A program made the position numbers and the translations under genes. Positions 47,952 to 60,800 of a stretch of DNA of 64,000 bases are shown here, piece by piece. This stretch comes from Blastomussa wellsi (taxonomy: Eukaryota > Cnidaria > Anthozoa > Scleractinia > Plerogyridae): assembly GCA_947652115.1 (NCBI GenBank), contig OX393563.1:2372996-2436995 (forward strand), in the 5' to 3' direction. Below the pieces are notes generated by a model that was given only the letters and a program-made list of their open reading frames with translations, was not told the DNA's origin and searched no databases. Numbering within the stretch: the stretch's first letter is position 1; each line of letters opens with the position of its first letter.

Positions 47952-49423
47952 AAACCTGAACTTCAATTCTTCCGTGTGGGTAGTCACTGAACGATCAAAA
48001 TCTCGTAAGAACGATTCTAGAAAGAGGAAACTTAGTATGAGGTTTAGGTGGCTTTGGAACACAATTATGATACGCTTGTTGGAAGCGCAAGAAGTAATGC
48101 TAATCTTTTTTCACAAGACTCACGTGACAGGCCGTTGGAAACCCAAGAGAATCAGATATAGACTACTACTTATTTTAACTTTACGTGATCGATATTTTGA
48201 AGGATAAATCAATAAATCATACGCTTTGATGGATGACTGACAATTGGGAGTGAGAATGGCCAAGCCAGGCCAGGCCCCTTTTATGCCAGAACTTCCGCCG
48301 TAGCTCATTATTTTATTTAGAAACTTATCACTCTTTTCGTGGTAGATATGACAGGAATATTTTTTCGCAGATTGAATCTAATAATATATTCGTGTAAAGG
48401 CTGTGGGGCCAAATTCTTTCTTTTGCATGGCCACCGATTATAAGTGGGCGCTATGTCAAGCACGCGAGTTTCAAAACACACCACTTTTAATTCTACCTTG
48501 AATTTTAGAAAATTGCCCAGCACCATGACACCCTTCTGAGTTATTTGTACATTTTACTGTCTACTGCTATGGAATCAGACCGTTATTTCTTGTGATTTCT
48601 ATAAGACTATTTTCGAGGGTTTTTTTCATGACTATCCTCCTTCCAATAATATTTCGCATTAACTCGGTTATCATGCTTCAGTCGTTTGTTTGCAATTCCT
48701 TGCATGCCCAAACTGAATAAATAGCCGGATGCTAACTTTACCAGGCTAAATTGTATTGAACAGCATGAATCGAGTACAAATTAGTGGGCAAACATCGCAA
48801 CAGAAAAAGAAGAAAAAATGCGATGTGATTTTCCTTTCTTTACTACTAAGAAAACTTACACGCAACCCCATTTATTTCAATAAAGGCAAAATAAATAGGT
48901 GGGCTCAGGAGGGCATTCTCTTTTGTTTGAGATAATCAGCGTGGTTGAACCAAAACGTTCCACTCTAGTTTCCTTTTTCTCCTGTAGTCTGAAGTTCTCG
49001 TGCATTTTTTTATTTTTGCTTTTCGGTTGTCTAGCTATTTGTAACTCTTGGAAAAACCGAGTTTAATTCTCGCTCCGTGGTTGTGTACCGGTCATAGAAA
49101 ACATCTATGGGTGGCCTCTTCGGGAGGTTCTACTGCATCTTGAAAATTGCAAGGCTTAAATTGTGAGCCGCTTTTCTTGATACGAAAAGTAGTATTGATA
49201 CACAACAACTATCCACATGGCTGAAAAGGTCACCTAATCCAAGGGCATATGCAAAGTCTGTTGGTGGCAAAAGGCAGAGAATTTAAATCCACTTGGTTTT
49301 CTCCCGATTTGTCGAATACAAAATGGAACAAAGTCCATTCTAGGCTAGACAATTATCAAATCTGCCATGCATATTGAAATAAAAGAAATAAAGTTCATTG
49401 CACATAGTCTATGCTCAGTAATA
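47952..49423 (+). other. Factor B-like 3' flank and spacer
   Basis: Candidate polyadenylation signals AATAAA at 48211 and about 48716. The frame 47926-48207 overlaps the factor B end in another frame and is not supported as a gene. No other feature was recognised. Confidence 0.5.
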
Positions 49424-50187
49424 CCATCATACTAACTTCAGAAAGAAAAAACCCAAAATGAACCAAATCTTTGATGTCGCCAGGCAGGTGAACTACTTCG
49501 GTCAGTGCATGCTGACAAAATAAAAATGTGGCAAGGTCACGAAATGTTAGTCCATTTCTGTTATCATCAACTGGACATTGAAACGAAACACGGAAAACCA
49601 AGATGGGCATGGATGATCAAATCTGGAGAAGGCTAAAACGGATTGCCTGATTGGGTAAATGTGAAAAACTTTGGCCCACTTGTTACCCTGTTTCCAGAGG
49701 TTTTCTCGTTTTAAAAGTCTTAACCAAAAGAAAGCCTTTGGACCACGGCAAAGCACTTTAAGCCACTCCCTGAAATCATTATTGCATCATGCTACCCTCA
49801 GAAAGAAAAGAACCAAAATATACCAAACCCTTGACGTCGCCCAGCAGGTGAGCTACTTTGGTCTGTGCATGTTGACAAAGTAAAAATGTGGCAAGGTCAC
49901 GCAATGTTAATTAGTCCATTTTACTTGTCACCAACTGGTAATTGAATTAGCTGTAAAATAAATAATTAAAGCTGTAGAAGAACTGAAACGAAACACGGAA
50001 AACCAAGATGGGGCATGGATGATCAAATCTAGAGAAGACTAATTAAAAACAGATTGCCTGATTGGGTAAATGTGAACATTTTTGGCCCACTTGTTACCTT
50101 TTCTCGTTTTAAAATTCTTAACCAAAGGAAAGTTTTTGGGACTACGGCAAAGCACTTTAAGCCACTCCCTGAAATCATTATTGCTTC
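49424..50187 (+). repeat. Diverged tandem duplication, units of about 360-400 bp
   Basis: Two units share, in order, CAGAAAGAAAA, TTGA(T/C)GTCGCC, GCAAGGTCACG, AAACGAAACACGGAAAACC, GATTGCCTGATTGGGTAAAT and CACTCCCTGAAATCATTATT. Unit 1 ends near 49786 and unit 2 near 50187. Insertions make the spacing vary from about 360 to 407 bp. Confidence 0.85.
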
Positions 50188-51259
50188 TATAACGTCAAAT
50201 GTCATGAGCTTTTTCCACAAATGCCTCAAACGAATTTTGAAGACGATCAGTAATCCTCCTTCGTTTGTTTAAAAAGTTATCACCGTCTTGAACAAATTTG
50301 ATGTCGTCTTGCACGGAACGTTTTACCCCTCGAATTCTAACCTCAGCTGTCGTTTTAACGTCGCCCTATTCCATCAACTGCCACTTCTTCACATTTTTCC
50401 TGAAATAATAATAAAAATAAAACAGGGGCGAATTCAGTTATGAAGTCAAAGATGATAACACTTTAATGTCAACATTACTTTGAGAATGGCATCAAGTCAT
50501 TTTCGTTCTGTTCGTGTTAATCCCGTGTTGCACATTTGCTTCATCTGATGAATGATCAGCTGATCAAAACTGTTGGGAGGCGAACTTTCTCGAAGGATCA
50601 AAAGATTCAAGCCACACATTTTTATTCGAACTCGAAAAATTTCCCTGTTTTAGCGTAGGTTGAAACAAGTATTTGGTGAGCGACTTGAAACATGCGGAGA
50701 TAACATCGCAACTGTGCAGGCACCTAAAGAACCTAATTTAGTTGCGAAAAAGGATACTGAAAAAGTCCAAGCTTGGAGGGAGAGAGCGCGTGAAAAAAGC
50801 CGCGAACGACCTGGACCGTCTGAGAATCAGGCTACTGCGATTCCGGATGAGCTATTATTGCCAAATGGCAACTTCCGCCTCGAGAGTTCGGAATATATTT
50901 GTAGAAGATTAACTTTGTACATTCACATCAATCAGAAACCATGAGATTCTCAATTGAGGCTTTTATGCACCGGCTTGATGGCAATCACGCAAAAGATTTG
51001 AAAACTCGCAAGCCATCCACCAGAGAGGAATACGTTATTCTTCTCCATCCTCAGCCATTATTGTTCCTTTTTGTTTTAGTATCACTCCTTTTGGTGGTCC
51101 TTAGCAAACTATTATTTTTAGGTTTCCTAAATTTTAAGGGAAATTTAGGTTGTCGAAGAAATAACTGAAAATATCGTGACGTATAGCTCCTTTACGATTA
51201 GAGTCTTACATTAAATTTGTTGATCATCCCCCGCCCAACCCACCCAAATAAGAACTTAC
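50188..51259 (+). other. Spacer with one unexplained coding-like frame
   Basis: At 50660-50944 (plus strand) an open frame has ordinary amino-acid composition and a highly charged middle (EKVQAWRERAREKSRERPG). A TTTTAG precedes it. I do not recognise it, and no partner exons were found, so it could be an isolated exon, a fragment of a decayed gene, or chance. The rest is AT-rich with no feature. Confidence 0.35.
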
Positions 51260-54200
51260 CTCGAATAATCCCCTGACTTTGGAAACAAAGAAATCCTGAA
51301 CTGCTTTCACTTCAGCCTCACTTGTGGGCCAAAAGTATCTCATCCATTCGCAAAAATCCGTCCAAGGCATTATACTGTTCAACATCGGGCCGCCTAGAGC
51401 TGACACCAAAGCTAAAGAAAAAAAATAACTAGAATAAGTTCGAAAATGAGGAAGCACGCGTGAAATAATTGCTTTACTAATACACCCAAAGGATTTCAAT
51501 ATTTGGCTCATATACCATCGCCTGTATACACATCAGGGTCGAATATTGCAATTAGATACATACCACGTCTAGTTTTTAATAAAGACCGACATATATGAAA
51601 TTGAAGTAACACGTACCTCCGTTTGGACCAATCGCTGATGCGCCTAATAAGCCATAGCACAGCATTCTGGCGGGCAAGCTTGGATTCACCAAGCAGGAGC
51701 GTAAATCATTGCCTTTATAATCGAAGGTCTCGTCGAGCTGCAAATCTTCACTTCTCCATGTGGGCTGCTTCAATTGCAGAGACAGTCTACCAGGCCCGTC
51801 GGCAATTTGAGACAAGCATTTCCAGATGGCATCTAACTGGTTCTTGAATGCTCGGTCCTTTTCTACCATTTCCTGAAGTCTCTGGTTGAGACCATCCCGG
51901 CATCGGTCTAGAGCGTTTTCCCAAGAAACACCATTTTTCATGTCCTTCTCCATCTGCATCTTGAATGTTGCCAGTTGCTGGTCTCGCTGAAGACGTTTCA
52001 TTATGCCGAGAAGAGCGTTTGAAATTTGAGAAAGGTGCAAGTTTATACTGTTTTCGGCATCCGAGACTTTGTTCATCTGTCTAGATAGTCTCTGTATTCT
52101 CAGCTCCTTTCGGTTTTCCATGATTCTGCTCAGATTTTCTGACAAGGCCTTTGCTTCTGCTATGAACTTTTCCAGATCGTACTTCAGCGTGTCAAATTTA
52201 AGGGCTCCTTTAGAACCTTCGACCAAATCGCGTTGGAATTATTTGAAACCCTGACAACCTTCGGTTTCGTTCTCTTCAGGAGTAGTGGAAGAGGCTTCAT
52301 TCTTTAACAATAAATAAGGTAAGTGATCAATCTTCACTTTCATCTATATCCGCAGTTCAAATATGAATTATTTGATATATACTATACATCAAACCAGGTT
52401 GATACAGCAACTCCAAGTCGCTCGTTTGGCTCGATGGTTGTTGAAAACCACTGATTAAATTTTTTTCTACTGAAAACTTGTACGTCATACATACTTTTAC
52501 GTCATACATACTTTTAATTATTGAACCTCCCCAAAGGGGCTTTTCAGGAACAATAATAATTATAAAGTAACAATTTAGATAGTTATTTAAATTACTTATA
52601 ATATTAAAAAGTAAAAAAATAACTACACATCACTATATCAATTACATAACTGCTCATTGCTATAACGATTGATTCGTTACTACAAAGTTTTAAACTCGAT
52701 TCCAAGCAATTCCAGATGCTGACAGTTCGGTAACAAAAAGTTCTCTGTCCACAAGCAGTTTTTAAAAGAGCGACATTTAACAATTGAGAACTCCTGGTTG
52801 CGTATCTATTTACATCGCAACGTTTGGTAAAAAAAGTGCTTAGGTATTCAGGGGCGCGACCATACATACATTTAAAAGCCAAGATAGCATTTCGATAGTA
52901 AAGCTGACTGGTTACTGGAAGCCACGTTTTAGTTTCAGGCGTAACATGATCATATTTCCGAATTCCACTCACTTCGCCACTTCCAATCACCAGAAAAATT
53001 TAATTATGTACGGCGACTTTCTTAATTGTTGCATTTGCAAAGTTGACCCTACCTTGTCGTCAGCGTGAATCTAACTTAGATTTAATAATTACCAGATTTT
53101 TGTTTATGGTAGCCTGCGAAAAAAAACGGATGGTCTATAAACAGGGAAGCCGGGAAGGGGAAGTAACGGAAAGGGATGAAGGAGGCAAATTGGAAAATAC
53201 ACTATGGTCCTGACAGTAATATAAATATTGCGTTAATGTGGCCAAAGATGGCATTTTGGCTTAATCGAATTGTCCAGCGTCTTGTACCTTGTACCTTTTG
53301 TAGTCGCCTCCTGTATAATTGAACCTCACATTGGTTGGAAGGGAATCGCCCTGCTTCCCTTTGCGTCTGCGAGTCAATAAAGTACACTTTTCCTCTCTCC
53401 AAAACAGCGTTCATGAATTCTTCTCCACAACGCTCCTTGACGTCTTCTACCGTGGTATCGCCATACTCTTCGAAAAAATTGCTTCCTTGGAACATGTCCC
53501 ACTTGGTGAACACTCCCAGTGTGTATATCTACAGTTAACCGCCTTCACAAAATCCACAACCTGTATTGATGATACATTACCTTTAATAGTCACATAATCT
53601 TTGGCAAATACAGTATCAACTTTTTGGTTTCCCATCAACATGAAATAGATGAATTAAATTGGCTGCTGTGAAAATTAAAAAAAACTCTGCCTAATGTTTC
53701 CTAATGTTTTAAGAGGACCCAAAATTGAAGTCAAAAAGTGTCTTACATTCCTGCTGACATCGTGAAAACAGTTCCATCTGGATAAAATATGACTAAACAA
53801 ACATGTTCATGGTATTCAGATTGTGGCAAAGGACCAACAGAATCAGAAACAGAGAGGGGACTGGAGTTTACTCTCCCGTTATACCACAGTATGTATGCAT
53901 GAGAGACAGGAAGTGCAGCACGTCCTTGATATAATTAACATTGTGGTTGAATCGATTTTGTTATTTAAGGTTCAATTCTGGCATGAGCTGATTATTCTAT
54001 AAAAACCTAAAAAAACTATTTTTCATCAGCTTCCAAAGGCTGCCGGGCGTTATTCTGCAATTCCATTTTCAAAATGAAACGATACTAAGATGATTCAGAA
54101 GCGTATACTTTTGTTCAGACTTTGCAGACCGACTTGTAGTGTTTTCTGGGATTTCCTTTATTCATATTTGCACCACCATGAGCTCAGGGAATGTAATGAT

Positions 54201-55096
54201 CCATGAACATGTCTGAAGTGAAGTTCAATTACATGCATTTTATATGAAAGCAAACAAAGAACGTAGCGCCGTATATTATAAACTAGAACAGCAATAACCT
54301 AACGAGTGGAAACGGTGTGTCTACTAGCTCTTCGAAGCTAGTAGACATACCGTCAATGTAATCAGTTTACAGTATACACGAATGTGTAATTAACATAATC
54401 ATTTATTGTCACTTCCAATACATACTGGAAATTTTTACTTACGGTTCTGAGAGTAGGGCTATGAATATCCATAACGGCGACAATCACATCCACAAATTTG
54501 AAGAGGTCAGTAACGGCGTCATCTGTAGCCTTCCGTTCACCTATTCCTGGAGTATCATACAAGACAACGCATTCCACAAGAGCCTTGCATCGTGCCGAAG
54601 GCCATTTTACATCAATAATGCTAGAAGGAGTAATGCTGAGTCTTTCTCTCCGTGCTCTGGCTTTAAGAACGTGTAGAAGTTGTTGGAACTCGGTTATCTG
54701 TAGATCTGTTCCAGCTTCTCTCAACTGCTGTCCACTGACTGCAAGGAGATCCAGTCACTGCCACGTTACAAAATGTCGTTTCCGCTCGAGTGACTGGCAT
54801 GATGTCTTCTCCGAGTTACGCGTTTATTAAGGTCGATTTTCCAGCACCAACTGAGCCAACAAAAGCTGTTTATAATTTGCTGTTTGCTCGCTCTGTTAGC
54901 TGAAGGGCAGCCACTTTTATTGTTCAACTCGCTCGGAGACTGCCTCGAAGTCTTGCCATTCTCTTGCGGTAGCACATTCCTCGTCGAGAAAGCGGCGAAG
55001 ATCATTTCTAGTTTCTATAAGAGTATTAATTGACCCCTCCAGCTGCTCTCTTGTGAGTTTGATTTGTTGAATTCGTGGTGTAAAGTTAGCGAACAT
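51260..55096 (-). pseudogene. Broken dynamin-like (mitofusin/BDLP-type) large GTPase
   Basis: Minus strand. Exon 1 (55096-54443) starts MFANFTPRIQQIKL and has G1 GSVGAGKSTLINA and G3 LYDTPGIGERKATDD. Exon 2 (about 53560-53295) has G4 FTKWDMFQGSNFFEEYGD. Exon 3 (52301-51617) is a long helical stalk ending in a Gly-rich hydrophobic run (YGLLGASAIGPNGG). Exon 4 (51411-51260) continues that run (ALVSALGGPMLNSIMP). This resembles dynamin-family GTPases that remodel membranes. Lesions: in-frame TAA at 54917-54919, 54870-54872, 54816-54818 and 52239-52241; frameshifts near 54745 and 53520 (in a CA repeat). Introns are kept, so it is a duplicated or unitary pseudogene, not a retrocopy. A LINE fragment lies in intron 2. 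The exact family within the dynamins is uncertain; no end exon was found below 51260. Confidence 0.8.
52604..52990 (-). mobile_element. Non-LTR retrotransposon C-terminal fragment
   Basis: The minus-strand frame reads IRKYDHVTPETKTWLPVTSQ, YYRNAILAFKCMYGRAPEYL and GQRTFCYRTVSIWNCL. This is the conserved region after the reverse transcriptase in LINEs that are common in cnidarian genomes. It is 5'-truncated and inserted within an intron of the GTPase pseudogene. Confidence 0.8.
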
Positions 55097-57849
55097 TTTT
55101 GGTTACTCAATTGGCTTGCAATAAAACGCAAGTAACTTCAAACTAAAATTGACGCCATTTTCAATGAAAGTTCGTAATTGGCCTTGCTACCTCAGATAAA
55201 TTTTTTGGCGTGTAACCTAAACACTACGTTTTTTTCTGAAACTCTCACCATGTCAGAAATGCAAAAAAAAAAAAAAAAAAAAAAAAAAATGGGGATCACC
55301 GACTTCGTTTTGGAGATAACATGCCCAGCAGAACACCCTAAATCTAAAAACTCGCGCTTTGTTAGCGGATACGGCTACAGTGTCTGTAAGCACAAAAATG
55401 TTGCAAATAAATCTTTGAAATAAACGTATCTCTGTCAAATGTTGTTTAAATGGACCCATAAAGTGAATTTGTTCAATTGGTGTGGTTCCTTAAAGAAAAA
55501 ATTCGCATTTAGCGACCACATTTCCACTCGCCTAACAGCAACAAGATGGCAGGATTCGATGTCCTGTGGGCAGAAAACTTCAAACTTTTTAAACTTTCCA
55601 CATTGATTTTTTGTTCATTTTTTGACAATCTGCCGACAATTGTAAATAAAATCAGTTCATGGAAAAAAAGTAGGGATCACCGACCATTTAAGAGAGTAAA
55701 CTACCAGCAAAGCTACGAAATGGCTTCCGGCCCTTTGTTTTTTCTCAGCGTGCGCGCTCGATGGATGAAGCGGCGTGACGAATTCCGTGCGCAGTAACGA
55801 TACGCAGAAACAATTAGCGCGAACGTCCTTAAACTATTCTTTACGAATAAAAGATGCGACACAAAGAAATGCCAATGAAAATAAACTTATTTTCATTTCG
55901 CCCTTAAAGAGCGCATACTTTTCTTGAAGAATGAGAACTTTACAGTTTGGCTGTATTTATAAACATTTCTTGTTAAATCGTTAATTATTCCATTTTTTCT
56001 ATGGAGCGCTCCTGTTCAACAGACCTGTAGGTGGGTTATTTTGCCCTTCCTGATACCTGCTGGATATTTAAAAAGCCCCTGGTCAATTTTATTTTTCCCT
56101 GGTGGACATTTCACGAGAACTTGTGTGTATTGGGCTCTGGGAACGAGATTGTTGTTCAAAAGGATTGCCGGCTTGGTAACCGCTTCCAGAAACATTGACC
56201 GTTTGCCTCTTTGGATTGGTTCCAGTGGGCCAAAATCGTGCGGACTTACAAGTGATCGTGTTAAGAAAAAGGCGGATAAATCGTCGGGTCATAGTACCTA
56301 GCCTGCGTAGCTGGCGGGATTCGCGCGAACTGCTTTTGTTTTTGGGAGGCCGTCGTCGGAGCGGCAAAGCCGTGGAGAGATTGGTGAGGAGTCGAGTGAG
56401 TGAGTACCTCGCACCCTCAAATCTCGCCGGCTACGCAGGCTACATAGTACCCGTTCGAAAAATTTATCATATTACATCGAATTTAGTTTTATTTTCTCAA
56501 TCGATCTCCGTTATTGAAAAGAATTGAACGTAGTCCTTGTTTAAAATAGGTTAAAACAGAAATGGTTTAAAAGGTATAACAGCCCATAATCATACTTCAA
56601 AATGCTAGAAATCACGTTTCCGAGGACTTGAATTTCAAAATTTCCCGAGGGAGCATGCCCCCGGAAACCCCTAGGCGTGAAGTTCCTTGGATGAGGACTA
56701 TTTTAAAAGCAGCGCAGGTGTAAGAGCTGCAGTGTAGCCCAGATGGTAGTGCCGAATAGCCTGAGAGCGGTGGATCAAGAACTGGGAGGCTTAATACGCA
56801 GAGAATTGCGTGGCAATATGAAAGTTGTTTCAGTGCTTGGATATGGTGACAAGATACCGCATCATATTTACAACGATTCTACCCCAAAGGCACAGGTGTT
56901 GAGGCAATGAGATTACTACGCGGATTTAGAATAACTTGTACCCAATTTACATTATACGTCGTATCCAACTCACTGACATAAAAAATTTAACCGTCATTTG
57001 TGACTAACCCTGTCAGTTTACGTACAGGGAATTATTCTGATTGGTTTCGTCTTTGAGTCACAGGAACCATGCACGAGTTTCGCTCGAAGCTTACAGAAGT
57101 CGCTATTGTGTCTGTGACTAGCTACTGCCCTGATGTTTGATTGCGAATCGAACGTCTTCTTACGTCTGATCTATCGTGCGAACTATAAAGAATGTGTAAG
57201 TAAATCGAAAGAAAAGTTACACTATTTGATAATTTATTAGTTTGATTACACCATTAAATCCTAAGTAATAACAAAAATAACATTTTATATTGCGACTAGA
57301 ACTGCATTTTTACTTTATATATAATACCAATTTAATCTCCAGTACATATATCGCCAAACAGTCAACGAATAAAGAGAAAAAACCTAAACTAGTCCTCTAC
57401 CAGGAGAAGCCTAGATTTACGCGAAATTTACAACTACAGAAATAAGATTAAGGTCCACAATCGCCCATTTGTTTGCGTCATTGTTGCGGGAATGGGGAAT
57501 TCGCGCTGTCCCTTCAATGATGAAGGTAAACATTAATAACCTGAGAAAAGGACGCAGAATTATGATACTCTCCATGATTCGCCGTTCTTCATAATGGCAT
57601 AAAATAAATACTGCTACCGAAGAGTCTTTATTGGCCTCGTTGCCAACTAAAGTGTGTCAAAGTTTTGTAATCTGCAAAACTAACTCTCAAAATAATCAGC
57701 CCTTTTTTATAGGGTTGTCTAATGTGCAAACTTCAACTAACATAGCTTCACGACGTACCTCAAATTCAGCAACTAATTTTCAATCTTTTTGCAATCATTA
57801 ATTAAATTAGCAATATAAAAAATCAAAGACTGTTTATCAAGGCATTTGA
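55097..57849. other. Spacer between GTPase pseudogene and RIG-I-like gene
   Basis: Contains a 27-A tract at 55263-55289, a GGGATCACCGAC word at 55291 and about 55673 that suggests dispersed repeat copies, and the MITE at 56299-56442. An AATAAA on the minus strand (57627-57632) lies about 220 bp past the RIG-I-like stop and may be its polyadenylation signal. No gene was found. Confidence 0.5.
56299..56442. mobile_element. TAGCCTGCGTAGC-ended MITE with 9-bp target-site duplication
   Basis: Terminal inverted repeats TAGCCTGCGTAGCTGGCGGGA and (inverted) TCTCGCCGGCTACGCAGGCTA bound a 144-bp element. The 9 bases CATAGTACC occur at 56290-56298 and again at 56443-56451, a perfect target-site duplication. 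A 9-bp duplication fits a Mutator-like transposase. It is shorter than the copy at 31553-31756 by an internal deletion of about 60 bp. Confidence 0.92.
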
Positions 57850-60800
57850 TCAAGGATCGAAGGTTAAATCAAAGTCGAAATCATCCTGTGCTCCATCTCT
57901 GGCTTGTTGTAACAGCTCGTCAATAGAAGCCTCTTCTATGAGAAAGGGAAGGTCCTTCCACTTCTTGTACATCCTTCGTCGAGGACTCCCCTCTGGAAAT
58001 TCCAGAACAAAGCTGCATATCTTGATGCACATCCACTCCACCCCAGAAATGAGAGCTGTCACCCCCCAGTCCTCGTGACACTGTTTGCAATAAATCTTCT
58101 TGTTCATAACGATGTCATCAATTGTCTTAGGGTAGGGATGGTTCTCTATGTCAACCTAAGCAAAATAAGGAATTTTGCAAGTCTGTAGAAAGCTTTTAAG
58201 AACGATACACATCTATGCTGTAGCCTTTTTCATCTAGGAAATTACAGTGTCTTTTTGTAGCCGGTACAATTGATATTGAGGCAAATGTATCGGAACTAAT
58301 TTTGACAATCAAAACAGTTTTTTATCCGCATATTTTTAACTGACGAAGGCCACTGAAGTCATCGAAATGCTTTACGTTTAATCTTTCAAATGAGTGTCAA
58401 CCCTATTCTATCGTTAAATATAGTTGTGACAACTAGAGTCAAACCCCCATAATTATAAAGAACATTTTTGTGTTGACACACTTCAGCTTGTTGTTTGGAG
58501 CTGCGGGTACTGGCGCAAGGTTTCGACGGACATACCAAGGGTTCTATTTGGTTAAAAATCGTTGTTTTCGCGTAGTAATGATAAATTTGTCGATGTTTTT
58601 TTTAGGTGAGTAGTTCATGGTGGTTCAGCGTTATTAACTCATGGTTTCATTTGCACCATCTAATAAACCACCTGGATGCAATAATGGTTTTAATTCAATA
58701 TTGAAAGTCTATGTTTATACTTGAATACTGCTTGTCAGAATTGAAAGGTACAAGTTGAAAGCCACCAGACTGTGGAGATACGTAGCGAAGATACTGTAAC
58801 GTATGAATTGTTTACCTTAGATTCCTTGAAGTCACTGTTAATGACCACATGGTAGCATTCTTTGATTGTTCGGATGTCATGCGCTTGACAAGCCTCTACG
58901 TTGCACTTCCGGCAATGGAAGGTGAAGTCACCATGCTCATGAACTGATTTAAGGGAGGCATAAACGTGCTTCTTCAGATATCGATCCTGAAGGTTCTTTT
59001 CTTGTATAGCCTTTACCTAGATACACATGTGAAAGTAAATTGATATACATTAAATATCTGGTAGTAGTTACAAACAAAGTAAAAGTAAGAAAATAAACGA
59101 AACATGCCCACTTTCCACGAATGCCGTATTCACAAAATATTAAAGAAACCGCTGTGACAGCTCAACAGTTCCACAGCATCAAACCGCAAAAGCTGAAACT
59201 GTTTTGTCATAGGAAGTTGGTGTGGGGCAGTGGAACAGCCAGTTTGCCCTCACAGTCCTTTACTGGATAATTTCATTACGGACACTTAGACTTAGATTAA
59301 GTCAGTCGTAGTTAGTGCTGTAGGTCAAACAATAACTCCACGGGAAGGAGAGGACCAACATTCCGTGTGGGTTTATTGTGCTGTTAAGAATTTCTGGTTT
59401 ATACTTTCAACTAAACTGTATAGGCATAATTGCTGAACTTACTTGTTGCCTAAATTTTCCCGGATCCATGCCCTGGACATGACTAAGAGCTTCAATCATG
59501 AGGGTTTCACGGAATTGGCTGGTATATTCCCTCTTTAACGCACCCGAGTCTTGACCCACAAGCACGCTGTACTTTCCCTCGTCTGCCCTGATAAATCAAG
59601 GAAGCAGTAAAAAAGTTGAGGCCTCGTGTAAAAAAATCCCTTGGGTAAAAATAATTCACAACCAAAGTTGGACTAGCTAAACTCAGTGTGGAGTGAGCCA
59701 TATGAGATTAAACTCTTTTCTCTATAAGAATATATTTTGACGTAAAGTATATGAAACAATTCATATATGACAACAACACCCGAAGTTGAAATTTGCGAAA
59801 TTTTAAAAATATTTTAAGAATAAGCCCGAGGCCTTCAAGACACATTTTCCAGCTACAGACATTCGCATTTAACGAATTTATACTCATTTGTTTAATTCTA
59901 AGAGCATTTATTTCGATAGACAGTTAGAGAATTTCGAAAGAGAAACTCAGCGAACTTCATGTACGTTTGTAGTGAGTCTTACGGCCGCCTGTGTACGGCA
60001 AAATATACTGCGAAGAATAATTTCACTGTTATTTATGAAGACACCTACTCTTCTTGAATGGTAGAAAATGGAGTTCGGTTTTGACAAAATGTAGCATAGA
60101 AACACGGCGTTTTAAATGCTAAATTTTTCCTTTCATTTACAAAGGTTGAGAAGCAACAACATCGATTTTTTTTGTGAGCAAAACTCGTCTCGCCGCAAGA
60201 TTTTCGCATCAATTGCCGTGAGCGGCAAAAAAATCCGGCCCGTGGGCCGTATCGTAAAAAGCTGGACCGGTCACGTGTGCGTGATTAGCCAATCAAATTA
60301 GAGGATTTAGGATTCCGGCCCGCTCAGATGCTTGGAAAAAAATAAAATGCTGTATGTTCGATGCTAATACCATTTTTGCAAGAAGTTAATTTTGTCATAT
60401 CTAGCTTTATTGCTTCCTGGCTTTATTCTCCAAAAATACTTCAACGCCATCAAATTCATAACAGAACAGCTAGGTAATATGACGTTTTGTCGGCATAGCA
60501 TATACCTTCAACTTTATGAGATTATTCAAAAGAACATTTTCAGACTAAAATTGGCAGAAATAAAGAATATTCTTCCTGGACCGGAAAAGTAATAGTCTCT
60601 TAAAAAAACAGTGTAAAGTGTCGTGCCTAAGTTCAAAGCAGAGTGATCTCGGCAAGGGCTTCAACCCGGACCATTAGATCCACAGACCACCGCTCCTTAA
60701 AGATTACAGCCGGACTAGCCTAAAATTTTGCTTGATCTTAATAATTTGTGATTATGCCTCTCATTGAAAATGTCATTGAAGCTGCAGAAAGATTTCATAG

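Noticed and set aside
47926..48207. Plus-strand basic frame overlapping the end of the factor B-like gene
   Set aside because: It starts inside the factor B coding end in another frame and continues into the 3' region without domain or conservation evidence.
53447..53641. Minus-strand frame MLMGNQKVDTVFAKDY... as a separate small gene
   Set aside because: Half of it is the GTPase exon VVDFVKAVNCRYT read up to a CA-repeat frameshift; the rest is intron.
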